A DNA stretch of 19,410 bases from an uncultured Muribaculaceae bacterium (GTDB taxonomy: Bacteria > Bacteroidota > Bacteroidia > Bacteroidales > Muribaculaceae). The position numbers and the translations under genes were made by a program. Shown piece after piece: positions 6,547 to 15,809 of this stretch. The stretch is taken from the NCBI GenBank assembly GCA_910586475.1, contig CAJUHM010000047.1, positions 1 to 19,410 on the forward strand, read 5' to 3'. Position 1 is the stretch's first letter. Every line of letters starts with the position of its first letter. The notes under the pieces are model-generated. The model was not told where the DNA came from. It did not search any database and saw only the letters and a program-made list of their open reading frames with translations.

Positions 6547-7517
6547 ACGTAGAGAATAAGATAAAGTGAAAGTATCGTGCAGACCGCGATATAACCGCGG
6601 TTTTCTGCCTTGATTCTAAAAAACAGAGCTGTCTGATAGGCGACGCAGCAGTTGAGAAGTGGAAGATAGGCCGTTATGTTAGCGAAGTCTATGACAGCAA
6701 GCATGAGAGTGGCTATGGTGACCGTGACGAGCAATCCGGACAGAGAGCGTGCGCGTGCGTTATAGCTGTAGACTTTGACCATATTGGTCAGTGTCATGAC
6801 AAAACCGACGATCACAGTCACTATGATTACGGCCACAAGCTGGGCTGTGTCGGCGAGATCAAGCTGGGTGAAGACGCTGAATCCGGCAGGGAAAGTTATC
6901 TGAGCAAGATCGATCCAGCCGAATCCCCATGCGATCCACCACGGAACCACTACTCCCGTCAGGGCAGCCAGAAGCGTCCGGAAAGTGAAACAGCGCATTT
7001 GGGCGCATCCGGCTATGAATACCGGCAGATAGGCCACCAGAGCATACTGAAACATCGATCCAGCCGACAGCAAGGTAAAGACAAGAAACACCCGCTTCGC
7101 CCCGCTGACCGGCTGCTGATAGACTGTGTAGATCAGCCCCATAGCTAACAGGACGACCAGAGCCACCATCATGCCCGAACAGGCTCTGGTCGAGATCAGC
7201 GGACTGGCCGCCTCCATAAAACCGAACACACCGAGATAGAGCAACGATGAGGTTCGCAGCAGGTTGAAGGCGTTGTTTATGAAAACCATCGCACCCATCG
7301 TAACGGCAATGGCAATGAGCGCGGTTCCAAACGAGACCGCACCCGTAAGAAAATCTGCAGAAGCCGCACCTGTCACAAGCCCGCGGCCAGTAGCGATCGC
7401 CGGCAGCTTGGCTACCGACGAAGCAATCAAAATTGCAATCGCCGCCACTGCCACCAGCGAATAGGCTCCAAGCCGGCTTCTTAGCAGTAAAGTGATCGAT
7501 CGTTCAGTCGGTTTCAA
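6528..7517 (-). CDS. Polytopic membrane protein, probable DUF6427 family
   Basis: I do not know a function. The 329-residue protein is almost entirely hydrophobic, with about nine or ten membrane segments between residues 18 and 328. Its segment INNAFNLLRTSSLLYL (80-95) and overall layout resemble the Bacteroidetes DUF6427 proteins, some of which carry the misleading name beta-carotene monooxygenase; no enzyme motif is visible. The start is TTG at 7517, chosen because it lies 11 nt after the purD stop with a GAGG sequence a few bases upstream, and the next in-frame ATG would remove the first two membrane segments. It is followed by pdxB with a 19-nt overlap, so its expression is tied to purine and B6 synthesis. 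It could be a transporter or a membrane assembly factor. Confidence 0.75.
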   Translation of the reverse strand: MKPTERSITLLLRSRLGAYSLVAVAAIAILIASSVAKLPAIATGRGLVTGAASADFLTGAVSFGTALIAIAVTMGAMVFINNAFNLLRTSSLLYLGVFGFMEAASPLISTRACSGMMVALVVLLAMGLIYTVYQQPVSGAKRVFLVFTLLSAGSMFQYALVAYLPVFIAGCAQMRCFTFRTLLAALTGVVVPWWIAWGFGWIDLAQITFPAGFSVFTQLDLADTAQLVAVIIVTVIVGFVMTLTNMVKVYSYNARARSLSGLLVTVTIATLMLAVIDFANITAYLPLLNCCVAYQTALFFRIKAENRGYIAVCTILSLYLILYVWALLA

Positions 7518-7528
7518 TTCAGCCTCGC

Positions 7529-8803
7529 TTATTTCATTACATCGCGGCCGATGTCGCGACGGAAATACGCTCCGTCAAAATTGATCCGGCCAATTGACCC
7601 GAAGCTTTTTTCGAGGGCCTCGGCAAGTGTGTCGCCCAGAGAGCTGACCGCAAGCACTCGTCCGCCTGATGTCAGCAGATCACCGTTGTCTCCACGGCTT
7701 GTTCCGGCATGGAACACGATGCTGTCAGTCACGTCGCCGACACCAGTAATCACTTTTCCTTTAGGATAAGAACCAGGATAGCCTCCGCTGACCATCATGA
7801 CGGTCGCGGACGCCTGAGGGCTGTGGCGAAGCTCGAGATCGCCGAGATCTCCTGCGGCAGCAGCTTTCATCAACCCGACAAGGTCGGAATCGACGCGAAG
7901 CATTACCGCTTCCGTTTCCGGGTCGCCCATACGGACGTTATATTCGATCACCATCGGTTCGCCGCCGACGTTGATGAGTCCGAGGAAAATGAATCCGCGG
8001 TACACGATATTTCTGGCGGAAAGGCCTTTGATTGTCGGTTCGATTATGCGGGTGCGGACCTTCTCCATGAACTCGGCGTCGGCAAACGGAACGGGACTCA
8101 CAGCACCCATACCGCCGGTGTTAAGGCCGGTATCACCTTCGCCGATACGCTTGTAGTCTTTAGCGACAGGAAGCACACGATAGCTTCCGTTGCCGTCGGT
8201 CAGGACAAAGACCGAACATTCGATTCCAGAAAGGAACTCCTCGACAACAACCGTGGCGCTTGCTCCGCCGAACATTCCGGAAAGCATTTCGCGCAGACTG
8301 CGGCATGCCTCTTCCAGACTGTCGATGATCAGAACGCCCTTTCCGGCAGCCAGGCCGTCGGCCTTCAGCACATAGGGGGGATTGAGTGTCGAAAGAAATT
8401 CGCATCCCTCATCGGCGGTTGCGGCGGTAAAAGACCGGTAGCGTGCCGTCGGGATTGAATTCTCAGCCATGAACTGTTTGGCAAAATCCTTGCTGCCCTC
8501 AAGGCGCGCACCCTCTTTCGAGGGACCGACCACCAGGACACTGGGAAGCTCCCTGCCCATGAAGTCATAGATTCCGGCAACAAGCGGATCCTCATTGCCA
8601 ACAACAATCATATCGATGCTTTCGGCCACGACGAAGTCCTTGACGGCCTCGAAATCCAAGGGAGAGAGAGCGACGTTTGTGCCATAGGCATCCGTACCGC
8701 CATTGCCTGGAGCAATGAACAGTTTCTCTGTCAGAGGACTCTGGTTTATTTTCCATGCGAGGGCCGATTCGCGGCCACCCGATCCGAGCAATAGAATTTT
8801 CAT
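7529..8803 (-). CDS. purD: Phosphoribosylamine-glycine ligase
   Basis: GAR synthetase, the second step of de novo purine synthesis: phosphoribosylamine, glycine and ATP give glycinamide ribonucleotide. The protein has 424 residues, close to the usual 420-430. Seen are the N-terminal LLLGSGGRESALAW motif (4-17), the ATP-grasp elements YVLKADGLAAGKGV (144-157) and GDTGLNTGGMGA (223-234), and the family signature RMGDPETE (291-298). All are intact, so the enzyme should be active. It starts 45 nt after the RlmL-like gene and is followed after 11 nt by the membrane-protein gene. No purine regulator site is apparent in the gap upstream of it. Confidence 0.97.
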   Translation of the reverse strand: MKILLLGSGGRESALAWKINQSPLTEKLFIAPGNGGTDAYGTNVALSPLDFEAVKDFVVAESIDMIVVGNEDPLVAGIYDFMGRELPSVLVVGPSKEGARLEGSKDFAKQFMAENSIPTARYRSFTAATADEGCEFLSTLNPPYVLKADGLAAGKGVLIIDSLEEACRSLREMLSGMFGGASATVVVEEFLSGIECSVFVLTDGNGSYRVLPVAKDYKRIGEGDTGLNTGGMGAVSPVPFADAEFMEKVRTRIIEPTIKGLSARNIVYRGFIFLGLINVGGEPMVIEYNVRMGDPETEAVMLRVDSDLVGLMKAAAAGDLGDLELRHSPQASATVMMVSGGYPGSYPKGKVITGVGDVTDSIVFHAGTSRGDNGDLLTSGGRVLAVSSLGDTLAEALEKSFGSIGRINFDGAYFRRDIGRDVMK

Positions 8804-8848
8804 TTGTTGGAGGATTGGGGTTAGTTATTGATGATTGCTGATATCAGT

Positions 8849-10402
8849 TTAATCGTTTGACTTCTGAGTGTCAGAGCTATTCTGTCCGGGGCGTTTCCAT
8901 CCGCGGCGCGGGCGGAAGGTCACTCCGCTCTTCTCTTTCGAGATCGAGGGTTCGCGGCCTATAATGCTCTTCAGAGCGTGCTCGTTTCGGCGGGCTGCCA
9001 GCGGGTTTTCCGACAGGGGCTGTTCCGCTCCGGGAGTTGCGAAGCGTCCCTTCTGCGGGCGATATTTTTCCTCTCCCTTAGAGATCTTCGGGCGTTCGCG
9101 GTCAAACGGTCTGCGGTCTGAAATACGTTTTCCGCCGAATCCGGCCTTGCGGGCTTCCGAACGCCATTCGCGGTCAGACGTACGCGAACGGGGAGCTTTC
9201 GTCTGAGGTTCTTCGCCGTCCGCCTTCAGCCGCCCGCCTTCGCGACGGAATGAGCGGTAGTCGCCCTGAAAGATCACATATTCTCTCAGTTCACATTCGA
9301 GTGCGCCATTGTAGACAGGCTCCTTAAGCGACGGTGCGAGTCCGATCTTCTGGAAATACTCTTCGCGATAGCCGATGATCCATGCATGGTAGCCGACAAA
9401 GACCTGTTTGAGTTTTGTTCCGATGAGCGAGTAAAGGCCCTCCATGTCAGGGGAGCTGATTCGCTCGCCATAGGGAGGATTGGTGACAAGCACTCCGTCG
9501 GCAGGCGCTTCGGTCCACTGCGAGAGAGGCTTGACTTCAAGAGTGACGTAGCGTCCGACGCCGGCACTTTTGGCATTTTCGGTCGCAATCGCGATCGCCT
9601 TAGGCGACATATCACAGCCGATGATCGGAAACGAGACTGTCCGTTCATTGCTGTCGTCGTTATAAATCGCATCGAAGAGCTCGGCATCGAAGTCGGGCCA
9701 AGCCTCGAAGGCAAAGCGCCGGCGGTAGACTCCCGGATTGATTCCGGCTGCGATCAAGGCGGCCTCGATTACGAATGTTCCGGAACCGCACATAGGGTCG
9801 ATGAACGGGCTGTCGCCGCGCCATCCGCTTTTAAGGATGATTCCGGCGGCAAGCACCTCGTTGATCGGAGCTTCGGTCTGCGCCACGCGATAGCCGCGCT
9901 TATGAAGCGACTCGCCTGAGGAGTCAAGCGAAACAGTGACACGCTCGCCCTGAATGTGGACATTGATGCGGACATCCGCGTCCTGCAGACGAACCCTCGG
10001 ACGAGAGTCCGGACCAAGTTTGTCACGGAAATAATCGACAATTCCGTCCTTCACTCGGTAGGTGACATAGCGCGAATGGTTGAACTCGTCGGAATTGGCA
10101 ACAGTGTCGATCGAGAAAGTCTTGTCAAGACTCAGCACACTGCTCCAGTCGAAAGCCTTGATCAGTTCATAAAGCTCATCGGGGTCGCGGGCAATGAATT
10201 TGTAGATGGGTTTGAGAATACGCAGCGCTGTACGGCAGCACATATTCGCTTTGTAAAGCATCGTTTTATCACCTTCGAACGAGACCATTCGGCGTCCCGG
10301 TTCGACATTGATGGCGCCTAATGCGCGTAGTTCCTCGGCAAGAACATCCTCCAGTCCCTGGAATGTCTTGGCCACCATCTCAAATTGTTGAGTCTGCATC
10401 AT
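8849..10402 (-). CDS. THUMP-domain RlmL-type RNA methyltransferase with basic tail
   Basis: SAM-dependent guanine-N2 methylase of 23S rRNA, by similarity to the N-terminal half of E. coli RlmKL; the RlmK half is absent. With the ATG at 10402 the protein has 517 residues. Order: N-terminal ferredoxin-like/THUMP region (about 5-165), then a Rossmann methylase with DPMCGSGTF (202-211) and the catalytic NPPYGER (308-314), ending near residue 380. The last ~130 residues are rich in Arg, Lys, Ser and Pro and look disordered. I chose 10402 over the TTG at 10417 because the promoter places the transcript start close to 10417. ATG 10399 is an equally good alternative. First gene of the unit with purD and pdxB. 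Confidence 0.9.
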   Translation of the reverse strand: MMQTQQFEMVAKTFQGLEDVLAEELRALGAINVEPGRRMVSFEGDKTMLYKANMCCRTALRILKPIYKFIARDPDELYELIKAFDWSSVLSLDKTFSIDTVANSDEFNHSRYVTYRVKDGIVDYFRDKLGPDSRPRVRLQDADVRINVHIQGERVTVSLDSSGESLHKRGYRVAQTEAPINEVLAAGIILKSGWRGDSPFIDPMCGSGTFVIEAALIAAGINPGVYRRRFAFEAWPDFDAELFDAIYNDDSNERTVSFPIIGCDMSPKAIAIATENAKSAGVGRYVTLEVKPLSQWTEAPADGVLVTNPPYGERISSPDMEGLYSLIGTKLKQVFVGYHAWIIGYREEYFQKIGLAPSLKEPVYNGALECELREYVIFQGDYRSFRREGGRLKADGEEPQTKAPRSRTSDREWRSEARKAGFGGKRISDRRPFDRERPKISKGEEKYRPQKGRFATPGAEQPLSENPLAARRNEHALKSIIGREPSISKEKSGVTFRPRRGWKRPGQNSSDTQKSND

Positions 10403-10424
10403 AATCAAAAATGTCAATTTTCGG

Positions 10425-10455
10425 CAAAGTTACCCATTTTTTCGGAGCATAGCAA
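10425..10455 (-). promoter_or_regulatory. Promoter of the RlmL-like/purD/pdxB unit
   Basis: TTG (10455-10453) and TAACTTTG (10432-10425) on the minus strand, separated by 20 nt, match the Bacteroidetes consensus. The expected start of transcription is about 10417-10420, giving a short leader of 15-20 nt before ATG 10402. Confidence 0.72.
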
Positions 10456-10468
10456 TAAATCGCCGCCG

Positions 10469-10500
10469 AAAAAATCAGCTTATGCGTCAGGCTTAACGCT
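10469..10500 (-). terminator. Weak intrinsic terminator after comF
   Basis: In minus-strand RNA, AGC-TTA (10500-10494, one bulged base) pairs with TAA-GCT (10482-10477) around an 11-nt loop. Two bases later a run of six T follows (complement of A10469-10474). The stem is short but the spacing is right. It sits between the comF stop (10514) and the next promoter, where a terminator is expected. Confidence 0.42.
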
Positions 10501-10513
10501 TCAGTAAGACACC

Positions 10514-11227
10514 TCAGACAAATGCCGTCGATGACAGAGCCAGAACCGAGATGCGCGAACCGGAAGAAACAGCGTGGACTGCCTCGCAGCAGGCAAGCAG
10601 TGTCGACCCGGTCGTTATCACATCGTCGACCAGCAGGATATGTCGGCCTTCAAGGGATGCCTGATCGTCGGCTACATAGATCTCCTGCGAGTTGATCCAT
10701 CGCTCATACATGCCGCGCCGGGTCTGTGTCGGATGATGCCTCACCGCCCGCAGATTTGTTCCGACGGGGAGTCCCGTCGCATCTGCCAGCCCCTGTGCAA
10801 TGCAGAGCGACTGGTTGTAGCCTCGTGAAAGCTGTTTGCGGCGATGGAGCGGAACGGGAACAATGAGGTCTATTCCATCGAAAAAACCATCAGCCGCGAT
10901 TTCCTGCGCGAATTTTCCTGCCAGACTCCTTGCGACATTCGGCCGTCCGGAGTATTTCGCCACATGGATCAGTTTCACATAGCGGTTCCCGGCATGATAA
11001 TAGAACATTGCGGCCGCTTTCTCTATGGGCACGCGTCCGGCAAGTTTCTGATGGATCTGATTGAACGCCACGTTGTGGCAGTTACATCGCGGCATCGCAT
11101 AGTCACACTCCAGACACATCACCTCCTCGCCCCGCATCAGCGGGCGCCCGCACACTTCGCAAAGACGCGGAAAGATGACATCAAGCGCGTCATTAAGCCA
11201 CGATTTCAGTGTCTCGAGTTTTCCCAC
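10514..11227 (-). CDS. comF: ComF family protein (phosphoribosyltransferase fold)
   Basis: Homologue of ComF/GntX, a cytoplasmic protein linked to DNA uptake in naturally competent bacteria; its biochemical role elsewhere is unclear. The protein has 237 residues. An N-terminal zinc site is formed by C23-x2-C26 and C38-x2-C41, and the type I phosphoribosyltransferase signature LLVDDVITTGST spans 198-209. VPVPLHRRKQLSRGYNQS (123-140) is a ComF hallmark. The start is GTG at 11227, because no ATG occurs before the zinc site; it overlaps the end of recX by 22 nt. Last gene of the carA-carB-prmC-recX-comF run. No competence genes are in view, so a role in transformation here is not shown. Confidence 0.9.
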   Translation of the reverse strand: MGKLETLKSWLNDALDVIFPRLCEVCGRPLMRGEEVMCLECDYAMPRCNCHNVAFNQIHQKLAGRVPIEKAAAMFYYHAGNRYVKLIHVAKYSGRPNVARSLAGKFAQEIAADGFFDGIDLIVPVPLHRRKQLSRGYNQSLCIAQGLADATGLPVGTNLRAVRHHPTQTRRGMYERWINSQEIYVADDQASLEGRHILLVDDVITTGSTLLACCEAVHAVSSGSRISVLALSSTAFV

Positions 11228-11700
11228 AGGTTTTCTTTTTCAAGAAGTCTGACAATAAGAGCAAGCTCATAGCCGCGTCCGGCGCCGAATCGGATCAGTC
11301 GCTGACGAGCGCCCTCGCGGTCGACAGAAGCCGGAATCTGACGCAGCCGCGCACACAGCAAACGGTAGCAGTTCAGTGCATACTCACGGCTGTCGATCTC
11401 GCCGAGGGCATCGTCGATGACTGCCCGGTTGACTCTTTTGGCAATCAGTCCACGGATTATTTTCATGCGTCCCCAGCGGTCAAACCGGTATTTATCGCGG
11501 ACATAGGCATGAGCGAACCTACTATCGTCGACGAATTTGCGGTCAATCAGACTGTCGAGAATCCGATCGGCCTCTCCCTGATCGGCGACACCCCACCTCA
11601 CCATCTTCTGACGGAGATCGAAGACACACTGCTCCGAACGGACACACAGATCCTCGAGACGGACCGTCACCTCGGCCGGCGAAAGCGTTTTTTTCTTCAT
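11206..11700 (-). CDS. recX: Regulatory protein RecX
   Basis: RecX binds RecA filaments and modulates recombination and the SOS response. The protein has 164 residues, within the family range. It is built from helical three-helix repeats and has the family core DRKFVDDSRFAHAYVRDK (53-70) with the following RWGRMKI (75-81). Its ATG overlaps the prmC stop in an ATGA arrangement (11697-11700), a sign of translational coupling, and its 3' end overlaps comF. recA is not adjacent, unlike in many Proteobacteria. No missing segment or frameshift is seen. Confidence 0.9.
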   Translation of the reverse strand: MKKKTLSPAEVTVRLEDLCVRSEQCVFDLRQKMVRWGVADQGEADRILDSLIDRKFVDDSRFAHAYVRDKYRFDRWGRMKIIRGLIAKRVNRAVIDDALGEIDSREYALNCYRLLCARLRQIPASVDREGARQRLIRFGAGRGYELALIVRLLEKENLWENSRH

Positions 11701-12554
11701 CGGACGGGACAGGTTGCTGAAAGAAAACGTTTTCTACGTTCAATGTCAAGCTCGACCGAGACCTCTTCCCAGCCCGCCTGCCCCATATCCTGGGCAAGGA
11801 GATCGGCATAGTCGGGATTCAGTTCGAAATAGATCCGGCCGCCAGGCTTGAGAGCCCGGAGGGAATAGGCGGCGATAGAATGATAGAAGACCAGAGGGTT
11901 GCCGTCGGGCACAAACAGTGCCGACGCGGGTTCATAGAGCAGAACATTCGGCTCCATCGATTCCCGCTCATGCTCGGCAATGTAAGGGGGGTTGCTGACG
12001 ACGATGTCGTAGACCGGATCTGATGGTGACGGCAGACTGAGAGCGTCCTGACGATAGAAGCAGACTCCCGTCCGGAGCGCCTTATTGTTCTCTTCGGCCA
12101 CTGCAAGGGCGGCGTCGCTGAAATCAAACGCCTCGACCTTGCTGAACGGAAGATTGCGGGCAAGAGCCAGAGCGATGCAGCCTGAACCGGTGCAGGCGTC
12201 AAGGACACGCAGATCCGGCTTGCGGTCGTGGTCGCGGACAATCATCCCGACCAGTTCCTCGGTTTCGGGCCGCGGAATTAGTGTCGCGGGAGTAACTTTC
12301 AGTTTAAGTCCGTAGAACCGCGCTTCCGAGAAAACATACTGGATCGGCTCGTCATCAAGCAGTCGTCCGACAATTCCGTCGACCTTGCCGGCAAGCCAGT
12401 CAGTCACCTCGTCGTCGGCCTTTATCGCAAGATCGGCAAGCGAATAGCCCTTGAGGTTTTCCATTATTATTCTGACCATCCATTTCGCCTCGCCGGAACC
12501 GAAACGGGCGGCGAGACGAATGGTTGCGTCATTACATAACTGTCGGAGAGTCAT
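11697..12554 (-). CDS. prmC: Peptide chain release factor N5-glutamine methyltransferase
   Basis: Methylates the glutamine of the GGQ motif in release factors RF1 and RF2, making termination efficient. With ATG 12554 the protein has 285 residues. Seen are PRPETEELV (94-102), the SAM-binding DACTGSGCIA (119-128) and the catalytic SNPPYI (187-192). A TTG at 12578 would add eight residues; I prefer the ATG since the family usually starts close to the MTLRQL-type helix. The gene starts 27 nt after carB and its stop overlaps the recX ATG by 4 nt. Confidence 0.93.
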   Translation of the reverse strand: MTLRQLCNDATIRLAARFGSGEAKWMVRIIMENLKGYSLADLAIKADDEVTDWLAGKVDGIVGRLLDDEPIQYVFSEARFYGLKLKVTPATLIPRPETEELVGMIVRDHDRKPDLRVLDACTGSGCIALALARNLPFSKVEAFDFSDAALAVAEENNKALRTGVCFYRQDALSLPSPSDPVYDIVVSNPPYIAEHERESMEPNVLLYEPASALFVPDGNPLVFYHSIAAYSLRALKPGGRIYFELNPDYADLLAQDMGQAGWEEVSVELDIERRKRFLSATCPVR

Positions 12555-12581
12555 TCTATCATCTTTATGCGTGGTCAATGA

Positions 12582-15500
12582 TCAGTATTCGTCCCAGGCC
12601 TGAATGTCGATTGTGTCGACATCCTTCTCGGCAAACGCCCGGATGAAAGCCGAAGCGAGACGGGCATTGGTCAGAAGAGGAACGTTGAGGTCAATGGCCG
12701 CTCGACGTATCTTGTGGCCATTGCCGAGCTCGGTAGGAGTCAGATCCTTAGGCACATTGACAACAAGATCGATCTCCTTGTCATGGAGCAGCTGCATCGC
12801 CTGCGGAGCGCAATCCGACTCCGAGGGCCAGTAGACACGGACCGACGGGATTCCGTTCTCGCGCAGGAAACGGTGCGTTCCTCCGGTCGCATAGATTCTG
12901 TAGCCGCAGTTGTTGAGAGTGTGCGCGGCCTCAAGCATCGAAGCTTTCTGTTTCGCTGTGCCTGTCGAGAGAAGGACTCCCTTATTCTTCGACGGAACGC
13001 GCATGCCGACCGAAAGCATTGCCTTGAGAATAGCCTCGGAAGTGTCTGCGCCGATACAGCCCACCTCTCCAGTCGAGGACATGTCGACACCCAGAACCGG
13101 ATCGGCCCCCTGCAGACGGGAGAAGCTGAATTGCGATGCCTTGATGCCGACATAGTCGAGATCAAACAGGTTTTTCGAGGGCCGCTCGACTTTTTCGCCG
13201 AGCATGATGCGGGTTGCAAGATCGATAAAATTGATCTTAAGAACCTTCGACACGAACGGGAACGATCGTGAGGCCCGCAGATTACACTCGATCACCTTGA
13301 TGTCGTTGTTCTTGGCAAGGAACTGGATATTGAACGGCCCGGAGATATTGAGGGCCTTAGCAATCAGAGAGCTGACCTTCTTGATGCGTCGCACTGTCTC
13401 GACATAGAGCTTTTGCGGAGGAAACTGGATTGTCGCGTCGCCGGAATGGACTCCGGCAAACTCAATATGCTCCGAAATAGCATATACAATTATCTCTCCG
13501 TTGGCAGCGACGGCGTCCATCTCGATCTCCTTAGCGTCCTGAATAAACTCGGAGACAACGACCGGATGCTCTTTTGAGACATTAGCCGCCAGCTGCAGGA
13601 ACCGCTGCAGTTCGTCGGAGTTTGAACAGACATTCATCGCAGCGCCCGAAAGCACATAGCTCGGGCGCACCAGGACCGGAAAACCGACCTCCTGGATAAA
13701 CAGATCGATATCCGCGAAACTTGTCAGCTCGCGCCAGCGCGGCTGATCGATCCCGAGGCGGTCAAGCATAGCCGAGAACTTATTCCTGTCTTCGGCGTTG
13801 TCAATACTTCTGGCCGACGTGCCGAGAATGTTGGCCCTCGCGTCGTCGAGCTTGGTGGCGAGATTATTGGGTATCTGTCCGCCGACAGAAAGGATCACAC
13901 CGTGAGGCTGCTCCAGATCGAGGATATCCATGACTCGTTCATAGGTAAGCTCATCGAAATAGAGACGGTCACACATGTCATAGTCGGTCGAAACGGTTTC
14001 CGGATTATAGTTGATCATGACCGAACGCCATCCCTGACGCTTGACTGTCAACAGGGCGTTGACCGAACACCAGTCGAACTCGACCGAGCTGCCGATGCGG
14101 TAGGCTCCCGAACCGAGAACCACGACCGAACGTCGGTCATTCTCATAGACGATGTCATTTTCCGAACCGTTGTAGGTCAGATAGAGATAGTTGGTCATCG
14201 CCGGATACTCGGCGGCAAGCGTGTCGATCTGCTTCACGACAGGGAGAATGCCGAGCTGCTTGCGACGGGCCCGGACGGCAAGAGCCTCGCGCCCTTCGCC
14301 ACACGATTTCGCGATCTGATAGTCGGAAAATCCCTGCTGCTTAGCCTGTCGGAGCAATTCGGCGCTGACGCCGCCGACCCCTTCGCATGACTCCAGATCA
14401 TGATAAGTGTCAACGATTCCGCGCAGACGGTGGAGAAACCAGCGGTCGATCCGGGTCAGTTCATGGATGCGCTCAACACTCATTCCCTCAAGCATTGCCT
14501 TGGCGATGACGAAAATGCGCTTGTCGGTCGGATTGGCCAGAGCCTCCTCGACGTTATCGATCTTCAGTTCGTTGTTGGCCACGAATCCATGCATCCCCTG
14601 CCCTATCATTCTGAGACCCTTCTGGATAGCCTCCTCGAATGTGCGGCCGACCGACATCACCTCTCCGACCGACTTCATCGAAGAGCCGATTTCGCGGCGC
14701 ACTCCGTGGAACTTACCGAGATCCCAGCGGGGAATCTTGCAGACAATATAGTCAAGTGCCGGTTCGAAGAAAGCCGACGTCTCTTTCGTGACGGCGTTTT
14801 TCAGATCAAACAATCCGTAGCCGAGTCCTAATTTCGCCGCAACGAAAGCAAGCGGATAGCCTGTTGCTTTTGACGCGAGTGCCGACGACCGGCTAAGACG
14901 CGCGTTGACCTCGATGACACGATAGTCCATCGAGTCGGGATCGAAAGCATACTGGACATTACATTCGCCCACGATTCCGATATGTCGCACGATCTTGATC
15001 GCAAGTTTGCGCAGATAGTGATAGTCTTCGTTCGATAGAGTCTGCGACGGAGCAACGACAATCGACTCGCCGGTGTGGATTCCGAGCGGATCGAAATTCT
15101 CCATGTTGCAGACCGTTATGCAATTGTCGAAACGGTCTCTCACAACCTCATATTCAACCTCTTTCCATCCCTTGAGCGATTTCTCGACAAGGACTTGCGG
15201 CGAAAATGAAAGAGCTTTTTCAACCAACGAGGTCAGTTCCTCCTCATTGTCGCAGAAACCGCTTCCGAGACCTCCCAGCGCATAGGCGGCACGGACAATC
15301 ACCGGATAGCCGAGAACGGCGGCCGCCTCTCTGGCGCCCTCTACCGACTCGACAGCGGTGCTCTTGATTGTCCTGACATCTATCTGATCAAGTTTTTCAA
15401 CAAACAGCTCGCGGTCCTCCGTATCCATGATCGCCTGCACCGGAGTGCCGAGCACCCTGACGCCATAACGCTCCAGGACTCCGCTGCGATAAAGCTCAAC

Positions 15501-15797
15501 TCCGCAGTTGAGAGCCGTCTGGCCACCAAATGCCAGAAGAATTCCGTCGGGACGTTCACGCTGGATCACACGTTCGACAAAAGCCGGTGTGACAGGAAGA
15601 AAATAAATCTTGTCGGCAATTCCCTCCGAAGTCTGCACGGTTGCGATATTCGGATTGATAAGGACTGTCGCAATCCCCTCTTCCTTCATTGCCTTGAGGG
15701 CCTGCGAACCGCTGTAGTCAAATTCGCCGGCTTCTCCGATCTTGAGTGCGCCGCTTCCGAGCAGCAGCACTTTCTTTATTGAGGTGTCGTTCGTCAT
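12582..15797 (-). CDS. carB: Carbamoyl-phosphate synthase large subunit
   Basis: Makes carbamoyl phosphate from bicarbonate, ammonia (delivered by CarA) and two ATP, for pyrimidine and arginine synthesis. The protein has 1071 residues, full length. The two homologous ATP-grasp halves are visible: LLLGSGALKIGEAGEFDYSG and EVNARLSRSSALASKATGYP in the first, VVLGSGAYRIGSSVEFDWCS and VIECNLRASRSFPFVSK in the second. The C-terminal allosteric MGS-like domain contains LLSTGTAKQK and YATGGTHRFL. It starts 12 nt after carA and continues into prmC. No frameshift or truncation is seen. Confidence 0.98.
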   Translation of the reverse strand: MTNDTSIKKVLLLGSGALKIGEAGEFDYSGSQALKAMKEEGIATVLINPNIATVQTSEGIADKIYFLPVTPAFVERVIQRERPDGILLAFGGQTALNCGVELYRSGVLERYGVRVLGTPVQAIMDTEDRELFVEKLDQIDVRTIKSTAVESVEGAREAAAVLGYPVIVRAAYALGGLGSGFCDNEEELTSLVEKALSFSPQVLVEKSLKGWKEVEYEVVRDRFDNCITVCNMENFDPLGIHTGESIVVAPSQTLSNEDYHYLRKLAIKIVRHIGIVGECNVQYAFDPDSMDYRVIEVNARLSRSSALASKATGYPLAFVAAKLGLGYGLFDLKNAVTKETSAFFEPALDYIVCKIPRWDLGKFHGVRREIGSSMKSVGEVMSVGRTFEEAIQKGLRMIGQGMHGFVANNELKIDNVEEALANPTDKRIFVIAKAMLEGMSVERIHELTRIDRWFLHRLRGIVDTYHDLESCEGVGGVSAELLRQAKQQGFSDYQIAKSCGEGREALAVRARRKQLGILPVVKQIDTLAAEYPAMTNYLYLTYNGSENDIVYENDRRSVVVLGSGAYRIGSSVEFDWCSVNALLTVKRQGWRSVMINYNPETVSTDYDMCDRLYFDELTYERVMDILDLEQPHGVILSVGGQIPNNLATKLDDARANILGTSARSIDNAEDRNKFSAMLDRLGIDQPRWRELTSFADIDLFIQEVGFPVLVRPSYVLSGAAMNVCSNSDELQRFLQLAANVSKEHPVVVSEFIQDAKEIEMDAVAANGEIIVYAISEHIEFAGVHSGDATIQFPPQKLYVETVRRIKKVSSLIAKALNISGPFNIQFLAKNNDIKVIECNLRASRSFPFVSKVLKINFIDLATRIMLGEKVERPSKNLFDLDYVGIKASQFSFSRLQGADPVLGVDMSSTGEVGCIGADTSEAILKAMLSVGMRVPSKNKGVLLSTGTAKQKASMLEAAHTLNNCGYRIYATGGTHRFLRENGIPSVRVYWPSESDCAPQAMQLLHDKEIDLVVNVPKDLTPTELGNGHKIRRAAIDLNVPLLTNARLASAFIRAFAEKDVDTIDIQAWDEY

Positions 15798-15809
15798 TGT
15801 CGAAACTTG

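Noticed and set aside
7709..8458. Plus-strand open frame of 249 codons
   Set aside because: Fully antisense to purD, which has all its motifs; no domain is visible in it.
3070..8817. Shared 11-mer TTGGAGGATTG at 3070-3080 and 8807-8817, each just upstream of a gene start
   Set aside because: Only two copies were seen, at different distances from the start codons and upstream of unrelated genes; probably chance or a weak ribosome-site remnant.
10403..10417. TTG start at 10417 for the RlmL-like gene
   Set aside because: The promoter -7 element ends at 10425, so transcription would begin at about this codon; ATG 10402 or 10399 is more likely.
12555..12578. TTG start at 12578 for prmC
   Set aside because: It adds only eight residues not typical of the family, while an ATG exists at 12554.
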